From Chloroflexota bacterium (lineage in GTDB: Bacteria; Chloroflexota; Dehalococcoidia; DSTF01; RBG-16-68-14), in NCBI GenBank assembly GCA_029262675.1, contig JAJCYW010000010.1, positions 62,001-126,000 on the forward strand: a stretch of 64,000 nt of DNA. The letters run 5' to 3'. Made by a program: the position numbers and the translations under genes. Below, one piece after another: positions 41,284-50,285 of the stretch (position 1 is the stretch's first letter; each line of letters opens with the position of its first letter). The notes under the pieces are model-generated. The model was not told the DNA's origin, made no database searches, and saw only the letters and a program-made list of their open reading frames with translations.

Positions 41284-42477
41284 ATGACCGAACCGTTTTC
41301 GCTCTACCTCCACATTCCGTTCTGCACCGCCAAGTGCGGCTACTGCGACTTCAACTCCTATGCCGGGCAGGACCACCTGATCCCCAATTACTCGGACGCG
41401 CTGGTGCAGGAGGCGCGTCTCTGGCGCAAAGCGACGCAGGGTCGCGCTGTAGCGACCGTATTCTTTGGCGGCGGCACGCCCAGCCTGATGCCGATCGACG
41501 AGTTCGCGTCGATTATGGCCGGCGTCCGCGGCGCGTTCGATGTCGCGCCCGATGCGGAGATATCGTTAGAAGCGAACCCGGGGTCGCTGGACGAGGTCTA
41601 CCTGCGCGGCCTGCTCGAACTTGGCGTCAACCGCCTCAGCATTGGCGTCCAGAGCTTTCACAACGACGAGCTATCGGACCTAGACCGCATCCACTCTTCG
41701 GCCGACGCGGGTGCGGCGTTCGAGGCGGCGCGCGCCGCGGGATTTCGCAACGTCAGCTTGGATCTGATCTTCGGTCTGCCGGACCAGCCGCTGGAACGCT
41801 GGCAGCACAGCGTCGAGGAGGCGCTGCGGCTAGACCCAGAACACATCTCGCTCTATGCGCTTACCGTAGAGGCGGGCACGCCTCTGGCCCGCAGCGTCGC
41901 CCGCGGACGCACGCCGGCCCCCGTGCCTGACGCACAGGCCGACCAGTACGAGTGGACGGTTGAGCGTCTTTGCTCCACGGACTTCGAGCATTATGAGATT
42001 TCCAACTGGGCCAAGGAAGGCTTCCGCTGCCTCCACAACCTTACCTATTGGCAGTGCCGCGACTACCTTGGACTGGGCGCGGGCGCACACTCCTACCTGG
42101 ACGGCGTCCGCTTCGCGACGGCGGCACTACCGGATCGCTACGTCGCGCTCGTCAACGAGTCCAGCGAGGCGGCGGGCCAGGCGACGGAAGGCGGCGCCGG
42201 GGACACGCCGATGCGACAGGTGGTGACCGGCGAGACGATGACGCCAGAACTGGAGATCTCCGACACGTTGATCCTGGGATTGAGGCTCACACAAGGTGTC
42301 AGCCTGACTGCCTTCGAAGAGCGGTTCGGCGTTGGGGTGATGGACGCGGCCGGCGACGCGGTCCGTGCCTCTATCGATGACGGCCTCGCCGAGATCGCGG
42401 ACGGCCACGTCCGGCTGACGGCGCGAGGTCGCATGCTAGGCAACGAGGTGTTCGAAAGGCTGCTGCCGGAAGGCTAG
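41284..42477 (+). CDS. hemW: Radical SAM heme chaperone HemW
   Basis: 397 aa. Radical SAM Cys cluster C-x-x-x-C-x-x-C in PFCTAKCGYCDF, VFFGGGTPSLMP, EANPGS and SIGVQSFHNDEL, followed by the HemN/HemW C-terminal domain (YWQCRDYLGLGAGAHSY). HemW binds heme and inserts it into respiratory enzymes; it lacks the N-terminal extension of true HemN. Confidence 0.92.
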   Translation: MTEPFSLYLHIPFCTAKCGYCDFNSYAGQDHLIPNYSDALVQEARLWRKATQGRAVATVFFGGGTPSLMPIDEFASIMAGVRGAFDVAPDAEISLEANPGSLDEVYLRGLLELGVNRLSIGVQSFHNDELSDLDRIHSSADAGAAFEAARAAGFRNVSLDLIFGLPDQPLERWQHSVEEALRLDPEHISLYALTVEAGTPLARSVARGRTPAPVPDAQADQYEWTVERLCSTDFEHYEISNWAKEGFRCLHNLTYWQCRDYLGLGAGAHSYLDGVRFATAALPDRYVALVNESSEAAGQATEGGAGDTPMRQVVTGETMTPELEISDTLILGLRLTQGVSLTAFEERFGVGVMDAAGDAVRASIDDGLAEIADGHVRLTARGRMLGNEVFERLLPEG

Positions 42478-42491
42478 GATTCGCGCGGCGG

Positions 42492-43574
42492 CTAAGCTGA
42501 GTCGCGCGGGTCTCCTCCTCCATGAGAGGAGGAGACATCTTGAGGAAAGAACACCAGCGGGTGGCCGGGCTCCAGACGCACCTCCACGGCCTCGCCCGGC
42601 TCCAGCACGACTGCATGGTGGTGCTGGAGCGCATGCACCATCTGGCCTGAAGGAAGCGCGACCTGATACATGGTGTGGATGCCCCGGAAGAACACCTGAG
42701 CGATGCGCCCGGGCCCGGTCTCCGCGCGCGCGAGCGTGACATCGTCGGGACGCATCATCACATCACCACGTTGGCCAACGGCGTGGCCGTTCGTCGACGG
42801 CACGGTGCCGATCTCCGTCGTTAGGCCGGCATCGGAGATCGTCGCGGGCAGGAAGTCGGCCTGGCCCAGGAACTCCGCCGCGAATCGGCTGCGCGGTGTG
42901 TGGAAGAGCACCTGCGGCTCGTCGACCTGCTCCACTCGGCCGGCGTTCATCACGGCCACCAGGTCGCCCATGAAGAGCGCCTCCTCCTGGTCGTGCGTGA
43001 CGAAGATGGCGGTCGTACCCGCGGCGCGCAGGATCTCCTTCACCTCCGCCCGCACCTGCGCGCGTAGCGCGGCGTCCAGGTTGGAGAACGGCTCGTCCAG
43101 CAGGATCACGTCGGGGTTGGGCGCCAGCGCCCGCGCCAGCGCGACGCGTTGCTGCTGTCCGCCGGACAGTTCGTGCGGCATCCGCGTCTCGAGGCCGGCC
43201 AGGCCGACCATCGCCAGCACCGTGGCGGCGCTTGTCTTTCTATCGGGTCCGCGCGGGATCCCGAACGCCACGTTCTTCCCGACAGTCAGGTGGGGGAAGA
43301 GCGCGTAGTCCTGAAAGACCATGCCGACGCGACGCTTCTCCGGAGGCACGTTCTTGCCTGGCCCGGCGACGAGGCGGCCGCCGATCTCGACGCTGCCGGC
43401 GTCAGGCCGTTCGAACCCAGCGATGACGCGCAACGCCGTCGTCTTGCCGCAGCCGCTCGGGCCGAGCAGCGCCAGCAGCAACCCCTGCTTCAAATCGAGG
43501 TCGAACGCGTCGACGGCGGCGGTATCGCCGTAGCGCTTGGTGAGGCCGTTGCATTGGACGGCTGCGTCTGACAT
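42492..43574 (-). CDS. fbpC: Iron(III) ABC transporter, ATP-binding protein
   Basis: 360 aa. Walker A GPSGCGKT, Q-loop FQDYALFPHL, signature LSGGQQQRVALARALA, Walker B VILLDEPFSNLDA and H-loop FVTHDQEEA, then a TOBE domain. Last gene of the fbpABC order (substrate protein at 45278, permease at 43579, ATPase here). A perfect 11-bp hairpin (42510-42536) is in the last codons, near the convergent hemW end, and may act as a terminator. Confidence 0.92.
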   Translation of the reverse strand: MSDAAVQCNGLTKRYGDTAAVDAFDLDLKQGLLLALLGPSGCGKTTALRVIAGFERPDAGSVEIGGRLVAGPGKNVPPEKRRVGMVFQDYALFPHLTVGKNVAFGIPRGPDRKTSAATVLAMVGLAGLETRMPHELSGGQQQRVALARALAPNPDVILLDEPFSNLDAALRAQVRAEVKEILRAAGTTAIFVTHDQEEALFMGDLVAVMNAGRVEQVDEPQVLFHTPRSRFAAEFLGQADFLPATISDAGLTTEIGTVPSTNGHAVGQRGDVMMRPDDVTLARAETGPGRIAQVFFRGIHTMYQVALPSGQMVHALQHHHAVVLEPGEAVEVRLEPGHPLVFFPQDVSSSHGGGDPRDSA

Positions 43575-43578
43575 CGGA

Positions 43579-45195
43579 CTATCGTTGCTCCCTGAACGTG
43601 AGAAAGGCTACCGGTATCGAGGATAGCAAAACGAGGAGCAGCGCAGGCGCCGCGGCGCGCGCAAAGAACGCCGCTGACGACGCCGACCAGGTGACAGTCG
43701 CTAGCGTCCTGAACTCCAGCGGGCTGAGGATCAACGTCGCTGGCAGTTCCTTCATCGTCACGAGGAAGACGCCGGCCGCGCTCGCCAGCAGCCCGGCGCG
43801 CAACATCGGCACCACCACGGTGATGAATACGTGGGCCGGAGAACGGCCAAGACTGCGGGCCGCCTCCTCTATGTGTGGATTGATCTGCAGTAGCGACGCC
43901 CGCAGGGTGCCGACGGCGACCGGCAGAAAGAGCACCACGTACGCTAACACCAGCAGCGCTAGGGTCTGGTAGAGCGGTGTCACGTAGCGGGCGCCGAAGT
44001 AGACGAACGACAGCGCGACAACGATGCCCGGCAGCGCGAAGCCGATGTATGTGATGCGCTCCAGCCCCGCGCTGGCGAAGCCGCGGTGGCGCACCGTTAG
44101 TATCGCTACCGGCATGGCGGCCAGCAGCGTGACGATCGCAGCCAGCGCCGAGACGTAGAGTGAGCTGGCGGCCGCGTCCCAGACGAAGCCCAGCGACTCG
44201 CCGGCCTGCACGCCGCGAACGAGCCAGTAGGTGAGTACCGCGACGGGCAGCGCCAACGCCAGCGTCACCACGCCCGCGATGAAAGCCAGTGCCGGCCAGC
44301 GCCAGCGGCCCAGCCGTACGACGCGGGTGCGCCGCGCGGCGCCGGCGGACGTGCGATGGTACTGCGAGCGGCCGCGCGCCCGCGCCTCGATGACGAGCAG
44401 CGTCAGCGCCACCAGCACCAGCACCAGCGAACTGGACGCGGCCAGCGTCCGGTCGAAGGCCGTATCGTATTGGATGTAGATCACGCGCGTGAACGAATTG
44501 AAGCGCAGCAGCGAAACGGCCCCGAAATCGCTCAGCGTGTACAGCGCAACGAGCAGGCCGCCGGCGGCGATGGCCGGCCGTAAGTGCGGGAGCGTCACCC
44601 GCCGGAACGTCGTCCACACGCCATGGCCCAGGCCGCGCGAGGCCTCCTCTAACGCTGGGTCCAGCGTCCAGAGCGCGGCCCGCACGCTCAACAGTACGTA
44701 CGGGTAGCTGAGCAGCCCCAGCACCAACACGGCGCCGGGCAGACCGTAGATATCGGGCATGCGGTCGATGCCGAAAGGTCCTTCCAGCATCTGCTGTAGC
44801 AGGCCTTTGGGTCCCAGCGCGGCTATGACGACGAGCCCGCCGACGTAGCTGGGAATGACGAGCGGCAGCACAGTCAGTACCGCCCATACCCGGCGCAGCG
44901 GCAGGTCGGTCCTCACCGTCAGCCAGGCGATTGGCACGGCCAGCGAAACCGTCGCGACCGTCACCGCGGCGGTCAGGTAGACCGTCCTCAGCAACGTATC
45001 GAGGACCGACCTACGGTAGATGAGGTCCCAGGCGTCGGTGCCGGCGCCCAGCGTGCGCAGAAGCACGTAGGCGATCGGCAACAGCAGCGCCGCGCAAATC
45101 AGTGTCGATGGAGCGACCAGGGAGAGCGGTGGCAATGTCGGCCGCCTCCAGCCGCCTGCCGCAACGGGCGTGCCGACCGCATCCATTTCTATCAT
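43579..45195 (-). CDS. fbpB: Iron(III) ABC transporter, fused permease
   Basis: 538 aa with about twelve transmembrane segments and two EAA loops (EEASRGLGHGVWTTFRRVTLP and EEAARSLGRSPAHVFITVVVP), the double-length FbpB/SfuB architecture. Transports Fe3+ delivered by the lipoprotein encoded upstream. Confidence 0.9.
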   Translation of the reverse strand: MIEMDAVGTPVAAGGWRRPTLPPLSLVAPSTLICAALLLPIAYVLLRTLGAGTDAWDLIYRRSVLDTLLRTVYLTAAVTVATVSLAVPIAWLTVRTDLPLRRVWAVLTVLPLVIPSYVGGLVVIAALGPKGLLQQMLEGPFGIDRMPDIYGLPGAVLVLGLLSYPYVLLSVRAALWTLDPALEEASRGLGHGVWTTFRRVTLPHLRPAIAAGGLLVALYTLSDFGAVSLLRFNSFTRVIYIQYDTAFDRTLAASSSLVLVLVALTLLVIEARARGRSQYHRTSAGAARRTRVVRLGRWRWPALAFIAGVVTLALALPVAVLTYWLVRGVQAGESLGFVWDAAASSLYVSALAAIVTLLAAMPVAILTVRHRGFASAGLERITYIGFALPGIVVALSFVYFGARYVTPLYQTLALLVLAYVVLFLPVAVGTLRASLLQINPHIEEAARSLGRSPAHVFITVVVPMLRAGLLASAAGVFLVTMKELPATLILSPLEFRTLATVTWSASSAAFFARAAAPALLLVLLSSIPVAFLTFREQR

Positions 45196-45277
45196 CTCAG
45201 TTGCTTTTCGCTAAGGCTCAAAGCTCGTGTCATCTAACGCTGCAGAGAGTCGTACCGTGCAGTACAGCGCTCCCTCG

Positions 45278-46390
45278 CTAGGGGATAACGCCTGTCTCAC
45301 GCAATAAGTCAACCGTGCCCTCCAGGTCGGAGAGGCCGGAGAGGTCGAGTTCGGGCACCTCGATGTTTTCCAGGGGTACGAGGAGCGGGTTCGTTTCGAT
45401 CCCATCGACTAACGGATACTCGAACGTCTCGTCAGTGAAGTACTGCTGCGATTGCGGCGTCAGCAGGAAGCTGAGGAAGAGCTCCGCCGCAGGGACGTGG
45501 TCGGCGCCGTCGAGGATCCCTGCGCCCGCGACCAGGATCACGGCGCCGGAATCGCCGCCCGCGAGGTTGTAGTTGCGCGCGGAGAACGACTCGCCCTCCT
45601 CGGCCAGGAACCGGAAGAGGTAGTAGTGGTTGACGAATCCAACGTCGATCTCGCCGTCCGCGACAGCCTGGACAATCGGCGTGTTCTTGGGGTACTCCGT
45701 CGCGCCGTTGGCCCGGATGCCCTCCAGCCAGCCCCGCGCGGCGTCCTCGCTGTCGATCAATCGCATGGCGGTGACCATCGCCTGGAACGACCCGTTTGTC
45801 GGCGCCCAGCCGATGCGGCCGTTCCAGGCCGGGTCCGTGAAATCGTAGATCGAGTCGGGCAGGTCAGCCTCCGTCAGGACGTCGGTGTTGTAGACGACGA
45901 CGCGCGCCCGGCCGGACACGCCGACCCAGCGCCCGACGCCCGAGCGGAACGGCGCGTCTACCTGATCCAGAATGCTGTCCGGCAGCACCAGCAGCCGTTC
46001 GCCAATCGCCCCCAGCGCGCCGGGGTCGGAGCCGAAGAAGATGTCCGCCGGGCTGTTGCCGCCCTCCTCGAAGATCGTCGCCACTAGGCCGGAGTTCGAG
46101 CCGTAGCGCACGGAGACGTCGATGCCTGTCTCGTCCTCGAATCGGCCGATCAGGGGTCCTAGCAACTCCTCCTCGCGGCCGGAGTAGACGACGAGCTTGC
46201 CGCCCACCTCCGCCGTCGCTTCCGGCTCTTGGTTTGCTGTGGGTTCGGGGTCCGGTGTGGGGTTGCCGCTACCGCCGTCATCGCTGTCACCGCCGCAGGC
46301 GAGGCCAACGACGAGCGCAGCGGCGAGGATCGTCAGGATCGATACGCGAAAACTCATACTATGCGGTTTGTGGAACTGTAGGTGGAACAT
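45278..46390 (-). CDS. fbpA: Iron(III) ABC transporter, substrate-binding lipoprotein
   Basis: 370 aa from ATG 46390 with AAGGAG 5 bp upstream. Lipobox LACG after a hydrophobic segment, a low-complexity spacer, then an FbpA-type periplasmic-binding fold (KLVVYSGREEELLGPLI, GSNSGLVATI, VGFVNHYYLFRFL). The last ligand region has a Tyr pair (YYLF) as in class C FbpA iron sites. The DtxR-like palindrome at 46448-46465 is 58 bp upstream. Confidence 0.9.
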   Translation of the reverse strand: MFHLQFHKPHSMSFRVSILTILAAALVVGLACGGDSDDGGSGNPTPDPEPTANQEPEATAEVGGKLVVYSGREEELLGPLIGRFEDETGIDVSVRYGSNSGLVATIFEEGGNSPADIFFGSDPGALGAIGERLLVLPDSILDQVDAPFRSGVGRWVGVSGRARVVVYNTDVLTEADLPDSIYDFTDPAWNGRIGWAPTNGSFQAMVTAMRLIDSEDAARGWLEGIRANGATEYPKNTPIVQAVADGEIDVGFVNHYYLFRFLAEEGESFSARNYNLAGGDSGAVILVAGAGILDGADHVPAAELFLSFLLTPQSQQYFTDETFEYPLVDGIETNPLLVPLENIEVPELDLSGLSDLEGTVDLLRETGVIP

Positions 46391-46447
46391 GATTCTCCTT
46401 GTAGGTGCTGGCTCCGTATAGCAGGATTGATGTGGCCAACGAACCTA

Positions 46448-46465
46448 ACTTAGCCTAGGCTAAGT
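46448..46465. promoter_or_regulatory. DtxR/IdeR-like iron box
   Basis: ACTTAGCCTAGGCTAAGT is a perfect 18-bp palindrome between the divergent fbpA (start 46390, minus) and nitroreductase (start 46586, plus) genes. Its TTAGCCTAGGCTAA core resembles the TTAGGTTAGGCTAACCTAA operator of DtxR/IdeR iron repressors, which fits repression of iron uptake. Confidence 0.7.
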
Positions 46466-46585
46466 GAAATACTGCGGCAAGGGTAAGTTGGCCTGCTCTG
46501 CGCAGGCCATCTGGCCCGCCGGGCGCGGCGTGATACAATCCGGCGAAAGCCTGCGCAGGTTCGATTCGAAAGGAGTAGCCATCGT

Positions 46586-47089
46586 ATGGCCGCACGCATG
46601 GAAGCCGACGTCTGCATTCGCACGAAACGAGACAGTCGCGAGTACACGGGCCAGGAGATCACGGACGAGGCGCTACAGCGCATCCTCCAGGCGGGGCGGA
46701 TGGCCGGCAGTTCGAAGAACACGCAGCCGTGGCACTTCATCGTGTTGCGCGACGCCGCGCGCAAGGCGGAGTTAGCGGAGTGCGGTGACTTCGCGAAGCA
46801 TGTGCCGGCCGCGCCTCTCGTCATCGCCGTCGTCCTCACGCCGGGCGGCGGCGCGTTCGACGCGGGGCGCACGGCGCAGAACATGATGCTGGCGGCCTGG
46901 GCGGAAGGGATCACGTCCTGCCCCGTCGCGATGCACCACGCGGAGGACGCCAGGCGGGTGCTGGGCCTGCCGCCCGACCACCGCGCTGCGATAGTGCTCT
47001 CGTTCGGCTACCCAGTCTCCGAGGAATCACTCCACCGCGGCGTTGCCCGCAACCCGCTCGCCGGCATCGTCCACCACGAGCGCTGGTAA
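46586..47089 (+). CDS. Nitroreductase-family protein
   Basis: 167 aa; ATG 46586 follows AAGGAG, with an extended -10 TGATACAAT at 46531-46539. FMN-binding family motifs RREYTG-like start (KRDSREYTGQEITDEAL), GSSKNTQPWHFIVL, and GVARNPL near the end. Short for the family, missing part of the central lid. Divergent from fbpA, sharing the iron box; an iron-reductase role is possible but unproven. Confidence 0.82.
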   Translation: MAARMEADVCIRTKRDSREYTGQEITDEALQRILQAGRMAGSSKNTQPWHFIVLRDAARKAELAECGDFAKHVPAAPLVIAVVLTPGGGAFDAGRTAQNMMLAAWAEGITSCPVAMHHAEDARRVLGLPPDHRAAIVLSFGYPVSEESLHRGVARNPLAGIVHHERW

Positions 47090-47206
47090 AGCTCAGGCGA
47101 TGGCCGTAGCCAGCGCCTGAGCCTGTCAGGGCAACCCCTATTGCCGGACTAGAGTACGGCTCCGATACCTTTCCTGTAGGCAGGTATCGTTTTCTGGAGT
47201 AGTAGC

Positions 47207-47632
47207 ATGTTCAAGCGCATCTTGGTCCCCGTGGACGGCACGAAAGGTTCCGAACAGGCGGTTCCGTACGCGAAGACCCTCGCCAAGGCGGTGGACGCCG
47301 AGGTGATAGTCTGCACGGTAAGCACCATGCCGGCCGCGCCCAGCTCCTCCAGCCGCGATCAGGAGGCCGATTCCTACGTTAATAAGGTCGCCGACCAGTT
47401 CCGGCGGGCCGGCGTCACAGTCAAAACGCTAATCTGCCGCGGCGATGCGCCTTATGAGATCAAGAAGGCGGCCGTCGATTGGAACGTGGATGCAATCGTC
47501 ATGGCCACGCGCAGCCGCCAGCGCGTACAGAGACTAGTGCTCGGCAGCGTCGCCGACATCATCGTCCGCGATTGCAAACTGCCGGTGCTGCTGGTCTCCT
47601 CCCGTCGCCGGCCCAGGCGCAAGGCGGCATAA
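47207..47632 (+). CDS. Universal stress protein (UspA family)
   Basis: 141 aa with ILVPVDGTKGSEQAV at the start and LGSVADIIVRDCKLPVLLV at the end. The usual ATP loop G-x2-G-x9-G-S is changed (ATRSRQRVQRLVLGS), so it may be of the non-ATP-binding class. Confidence 0.88.
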   Translation: MFKRILVPVDGTKGSEQAVPYAKTLAKAVDAEVIVCTVSTMPAAPSSSSRDQEADSYVNKVADQFRRAGVTVKTLICRGDAPYEIKKAAVDWNVDAIVMATRSRQRVQRLVLGSVADIIVRDCKLPVLLVSSRRRPRRKAA

Positions 47633-47652
47633 GGCCGGCCTGCGGGCGGCAA

Positions 47653-47703
47653 GCTGCCCGAAGGGCAGCCGTCCTGCGGACAGCCAGCTGCCCGAAAGGC
47701 AGC
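47653..47703. terminator. Pair of hairpins between convergent genes
   Basis: GCTGCCC-GAA-GGGCAGC (47653-47669) and GCTGCC-CGAAA-GGCAGC (47687-47703) form two similar stems between the universal-stress gene and the convergent hydratase gene; bidirectional termination is likely although T-tracts are poor. Confidence 0.6.
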
Positions 47704-47704
47704 C

Positions 47705-48553
47705 CTACGGCTTCCCCCGGGCGCTGTAGTCAGACCACGGTTCGTCACGCTGCCGGACCGCCTCGCCGAACCCTTCCTTCATCGCCAGCTCGCGCCAATC
47801 GAGCCCTTCCGGCGTGTGCCGGGCGATGCCGTCCATCACCGTGCCCAGCATCTGGGTCGTCCGCAGGCCCATGTTCTCGTAGGCCTGGTTGACGAGCAGC
47901 TTCGACATTACGAGTTGGTTGACGGGCGTCGTCGCCAGCTTGGCTGCGAACGTCTCCACTTCATCGCCCAGCTTGTCGGCCGGCACGGCGCGAGAGGCGA
48001 GGCCGATGCGGGCGGCCTCCACGCCGCTCAGCGGTTCGCCCGTCAGCATCACGCGCTTGGCGTGCTCCAGGCCCAACCGATAGACCCACATGCACGTCGT
48101 CGGCGTGCCCCAGATGCGGGCCGGCGGATAGCCGATGTGGGCGTCCTCGGCCATGAAGATCAGGTCGGAGCAGAGCGCCATGTCCGTGCCCCCGCCGACG
48201 CACCAGCCATGTACCTGCGCGATCACGGGCTTGCGCGACTCCCAGAGGCTCATGAACGACCGCACAAACTCGGACATGCCGCGGAAGTCGGTTATTGGGT
48301 CCCAGCCGCCCGTACGCTCCTGAGCGTCGGCCTCGGCCTGCGGCGCCATCTGCAGGTCGTAACCGGCGCAGAACGATCGGCCCGCCCCGCGCAGCACGAT
48401 TACGTGGACGTTGCGGTCGCGGTTGGCCTCCGCCACGCGCTCCTCCAGCGCGACGGAGAGCTGCCGGTCGATGGCGTTCAGGCGCTCCGGGCGGTTCAGC
48501 GTGATGAACGCCAGCGCGTCGCGGGTCTCGTAGGCTACGGGGCTCTCTGCCAT
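47705..48553 (-). CDS. Enoyl-CoA hydratase/isomerase family protein
   Basis: 282 aa from ATG 48553 with GAGGAG upstream; the longer in-frame start lacks one. Crotonase fold: ITLNRPERLNAIDRQL, an oxyanion-hole VLRGAGRSFCAGYDL and VHGWCVGGGTDMALCSDLI. The classical hydratase Glu pair is not obvious, so the exact reaction (hydration, isomerisation or other crotonase chemistry) is undecided. Confidence 0.88.
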   Translation of the reverse strand: MAESPVAYETRDALAFITLNRPERLNAIDRQLSVALEERVAEANRDRNVHVIVLRGAGRSFCAGYDLQMAPQAEADAQERTGGWDPITDFRGMSEFVRSFMSLWESRKPVIAQVHGWCVGGGTDMALCSDLIFMAEDAHIGYPPARIWGTPTTCMWVYRLGLEHAKRVMLTGEPLSGVEAARIGLASRAVPADKLGDEVETFAAKLATTPVNQLVMSKLLVNQAYENMGLRTTQMLGTVMDGIARHTPEGLDWRELAMKEGFGEAVRQRDEPWSDYSARGKP

Positions 48554-48648
48554 GGCTTTCTCCTCTCGGTAGGCGATGATTCGGCACGATGATAGCAGCC
48601 CTGCGCGGGGTTGACACACGAGGTTCTTCCTGAGATACTACGTCTTGC

Positions 48649-48778
48649 TCCCGCCGAAGGCGGGAGGAGCGAATATGATGAGGCAATGCCGCTAGACCAC
48701 TTACGACCGCCGGTCGTCCTGCGGGACGGTCGGCATGGTTACCACGAGACCCGTTGTGAAGGACACAGCGGGTTTTTT
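48649..48778 (+). ncRNA. Candidate structured leader or small RNA with terminator
   Basis: Three stems in a row: CTCCCGCC-GAA-GGCGGGAG (near 48652), an 11-bp stem GCCGGTCGTCC/GGACGGTCGGC (about 48709-48734), and the terminator ACCCGTTGTG/CACAGCGGGT (48749-48773) with TTTTTT. It is in the 326-bp divergent gap before the Hsp70-like gene, so it is either a cis-regulatory leader or a free small RNA. No known class recognised. Confidence 0.5.
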
Positions 48779-48879
48779 GATCCCCGAAGGCGGGCGAGAG
48801 CGCCACCCCGTCGCGACGCGAGACCCAACCTAACCCGATCGCCACGACCCAAGAACTACGATGATAGGGAGGTGACACG

Positions 48880-50229
48880 ATGCTCAGCATCGGTATCGAC
48901 TTTGGCACATCCAACTCCAGCGTCGCCGTCTACGACCCGGCGGCCGGCGGCTCCGTTCGCCTGCTGCCGCTCGACCCGCACGCCGCCGACGCGCGCGTGA
49001 TGCGGTCGCTGCTCTACATCTCCCGCGACGGCGAGATCGTCGCCGGCCAGCGCGCGCTCGATCTCTACACCGAGCAGAACACCGGCCGCGAGGTGATCAT
49101 GGAGCGGCGCTACATCGCCGAGCTGAAGATGGTCTTCTCCGACATGACCGTCGTCAAGGACGCCTACGCGATGATCGACGTCAACGAGCCCGGCCGCCTC
49201 TTCCAGTCGCTCAAGCGCTTCCTGGCCGTCACGTCGTTCGAGAAGACGACGGTCTTCGGCACGGAGTATCGGCTGGAGGAGCTCGTCGCCACGCTCGCGC
49301 GACATATGGTTCGTGCTGCCGAGAACGCGTTGGGACAGAAGGTCACAACGCTCGTCGTGGGGCGGCCCGTCAGCTTCTCTGAGGAGCCGGACAAAGACGA
49401 AGTCGCGAGGACGCGTCTGTCGGAGGCCTGGCGTCTCACGGGCGTGGAGCACGTGACGTTCATGGAGGAGCCCGTGGCGGCCGCCCACCACTACGCCGCG
49501 GAAGCGGGGTTAGCGGAAGATACGCGCTTCCTCGTGTTTGACTTCGGCGGCGGCACGCTCGATATCACGGTCGCGCGCGCGGACGCCGCTGGCATCGCAG
49601 TGCTGGCGACCGGCGGCGTGCCGATCGGCGGCGACCTGCTCGACAGCCGCATCATGGAGTCGCGCATCGCGCCGCTCTTCGGGCGGGGTGCGCGCTACCT
49701 GGCGCAGGACCTGCCCGTGCCGGCCCACATCTTCGCGCGGCTGCGTAGCTGGCAGACGATCGTCGAGCTCAACCGGCCGGACAGGCTGGAGATCATCCGC
49801 GACGCCGTCCGCCTCACGGACAGTCCGCGGCAGCTGGCGGCGCTGGAGTCGCTCGTCACGCGCAACCGCGGTCTGGAGCTGTTCCGGGCGATCGAACGGG
49901 CCAAGATCGCGCTTTCGACGGACGAGGCTGCGGAGGTCAGGCTGCGCGCGGACGCCATCGACATCGCGGAACAGCTCACCCGCGCTGAGTTCGAGGCCGC
50001 TATCAGCGTCCAGGTGAACGAAGCGCGGCAGTGCGTCCTAGATACCGTCGCGCGCGCCGGCTGCGCGGCAAGCGACATCGGCCTCGTGATCACGACAGGC
50101 GGTTCGTCGCTGATACCGGCCTTCCGGCAGGCCCTGCGGGACGCCCTGCCGCGCGCCGAACTCACCGCCGCCGGCACGTTCACCAGCGTTGCGGCCGGGC
50201 TCGCGCTGGCGGGTGCGGGAGAGGGCTAG
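48880..50229 (+). CDS. Hsp70-family protein (YegD/HscC-like)
   Basis: 449 aa, start preceded by AGGGAGG. Actin-fold ATPase motifs: GIDFGTSNSSVAVYD (phosphate 1), FDFGGGTLDITVAR (phosphate 2), and VITTGGSSLIPAF (adenosine). No substrate-binding domain of DnaK length, as in YegD-type proteins. Client unknown. The upstream terminator suggests conditional expression. Confidence 0.88.
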   Translation: MLSIGIDFGTSNSSVAVYDPAAGGSVRLLPLDPHAADARVMRSLLYISRDGEIVAGQRALDLYTEQNTGREVIMERRYIAELKMVFSDMTVVKDAYAMIDVNEPGRLFQSLKRFLAVTSFEKTTVFGTEYRLEELVATLARHMVRAAENALGQKVTTLVVGRPVSFSEEPDKDEVARTRLSEAWRLTGVEHVTFMEEPVAAAHHYAAEAGLAEDTRFLVFDFGGGTLDITVARADAAGIAVLATGGVPIGGDLLDSRIMESRIAPLFGRGARYLAQDLPVPAHIFARLRSWQTIVELNRPDRLEIIRDAVRLTDSPRQLAALESLVTRNRGLELFRAIERAKIALSTDEAAEVRLRADAIDIAEQLTRAEFEAAISVQVNEARQCVLDTVARAGCAASDIGLVITTGGSSLIPAFRQALRDALPRAELTAAGTFTSVAAGLALAGAGEG

Positions 50230-50285
50230 GGAGCAACGTCAGGGGAGTGCGACTGCACGCGCTAGGAGCGTTGGGCGAAGTTCGC

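Noticed and set aside
41220..41930. 236-aa frame overlapping hemW
   Set aside because: Alternative frame of the HemW gene, rich in Arg/Gly, with no motifs.
43490..44887. 465-aa minus-strand frame over the fbpB gene
   Set aside because: Frame-shifted shadow of the permease; its Arg-rich translation lacks membrane segments.
49510..50183. Minus-strand frames under the Hsp70-like gene
   Set aside because: Shadows of a clearly assigned gene.
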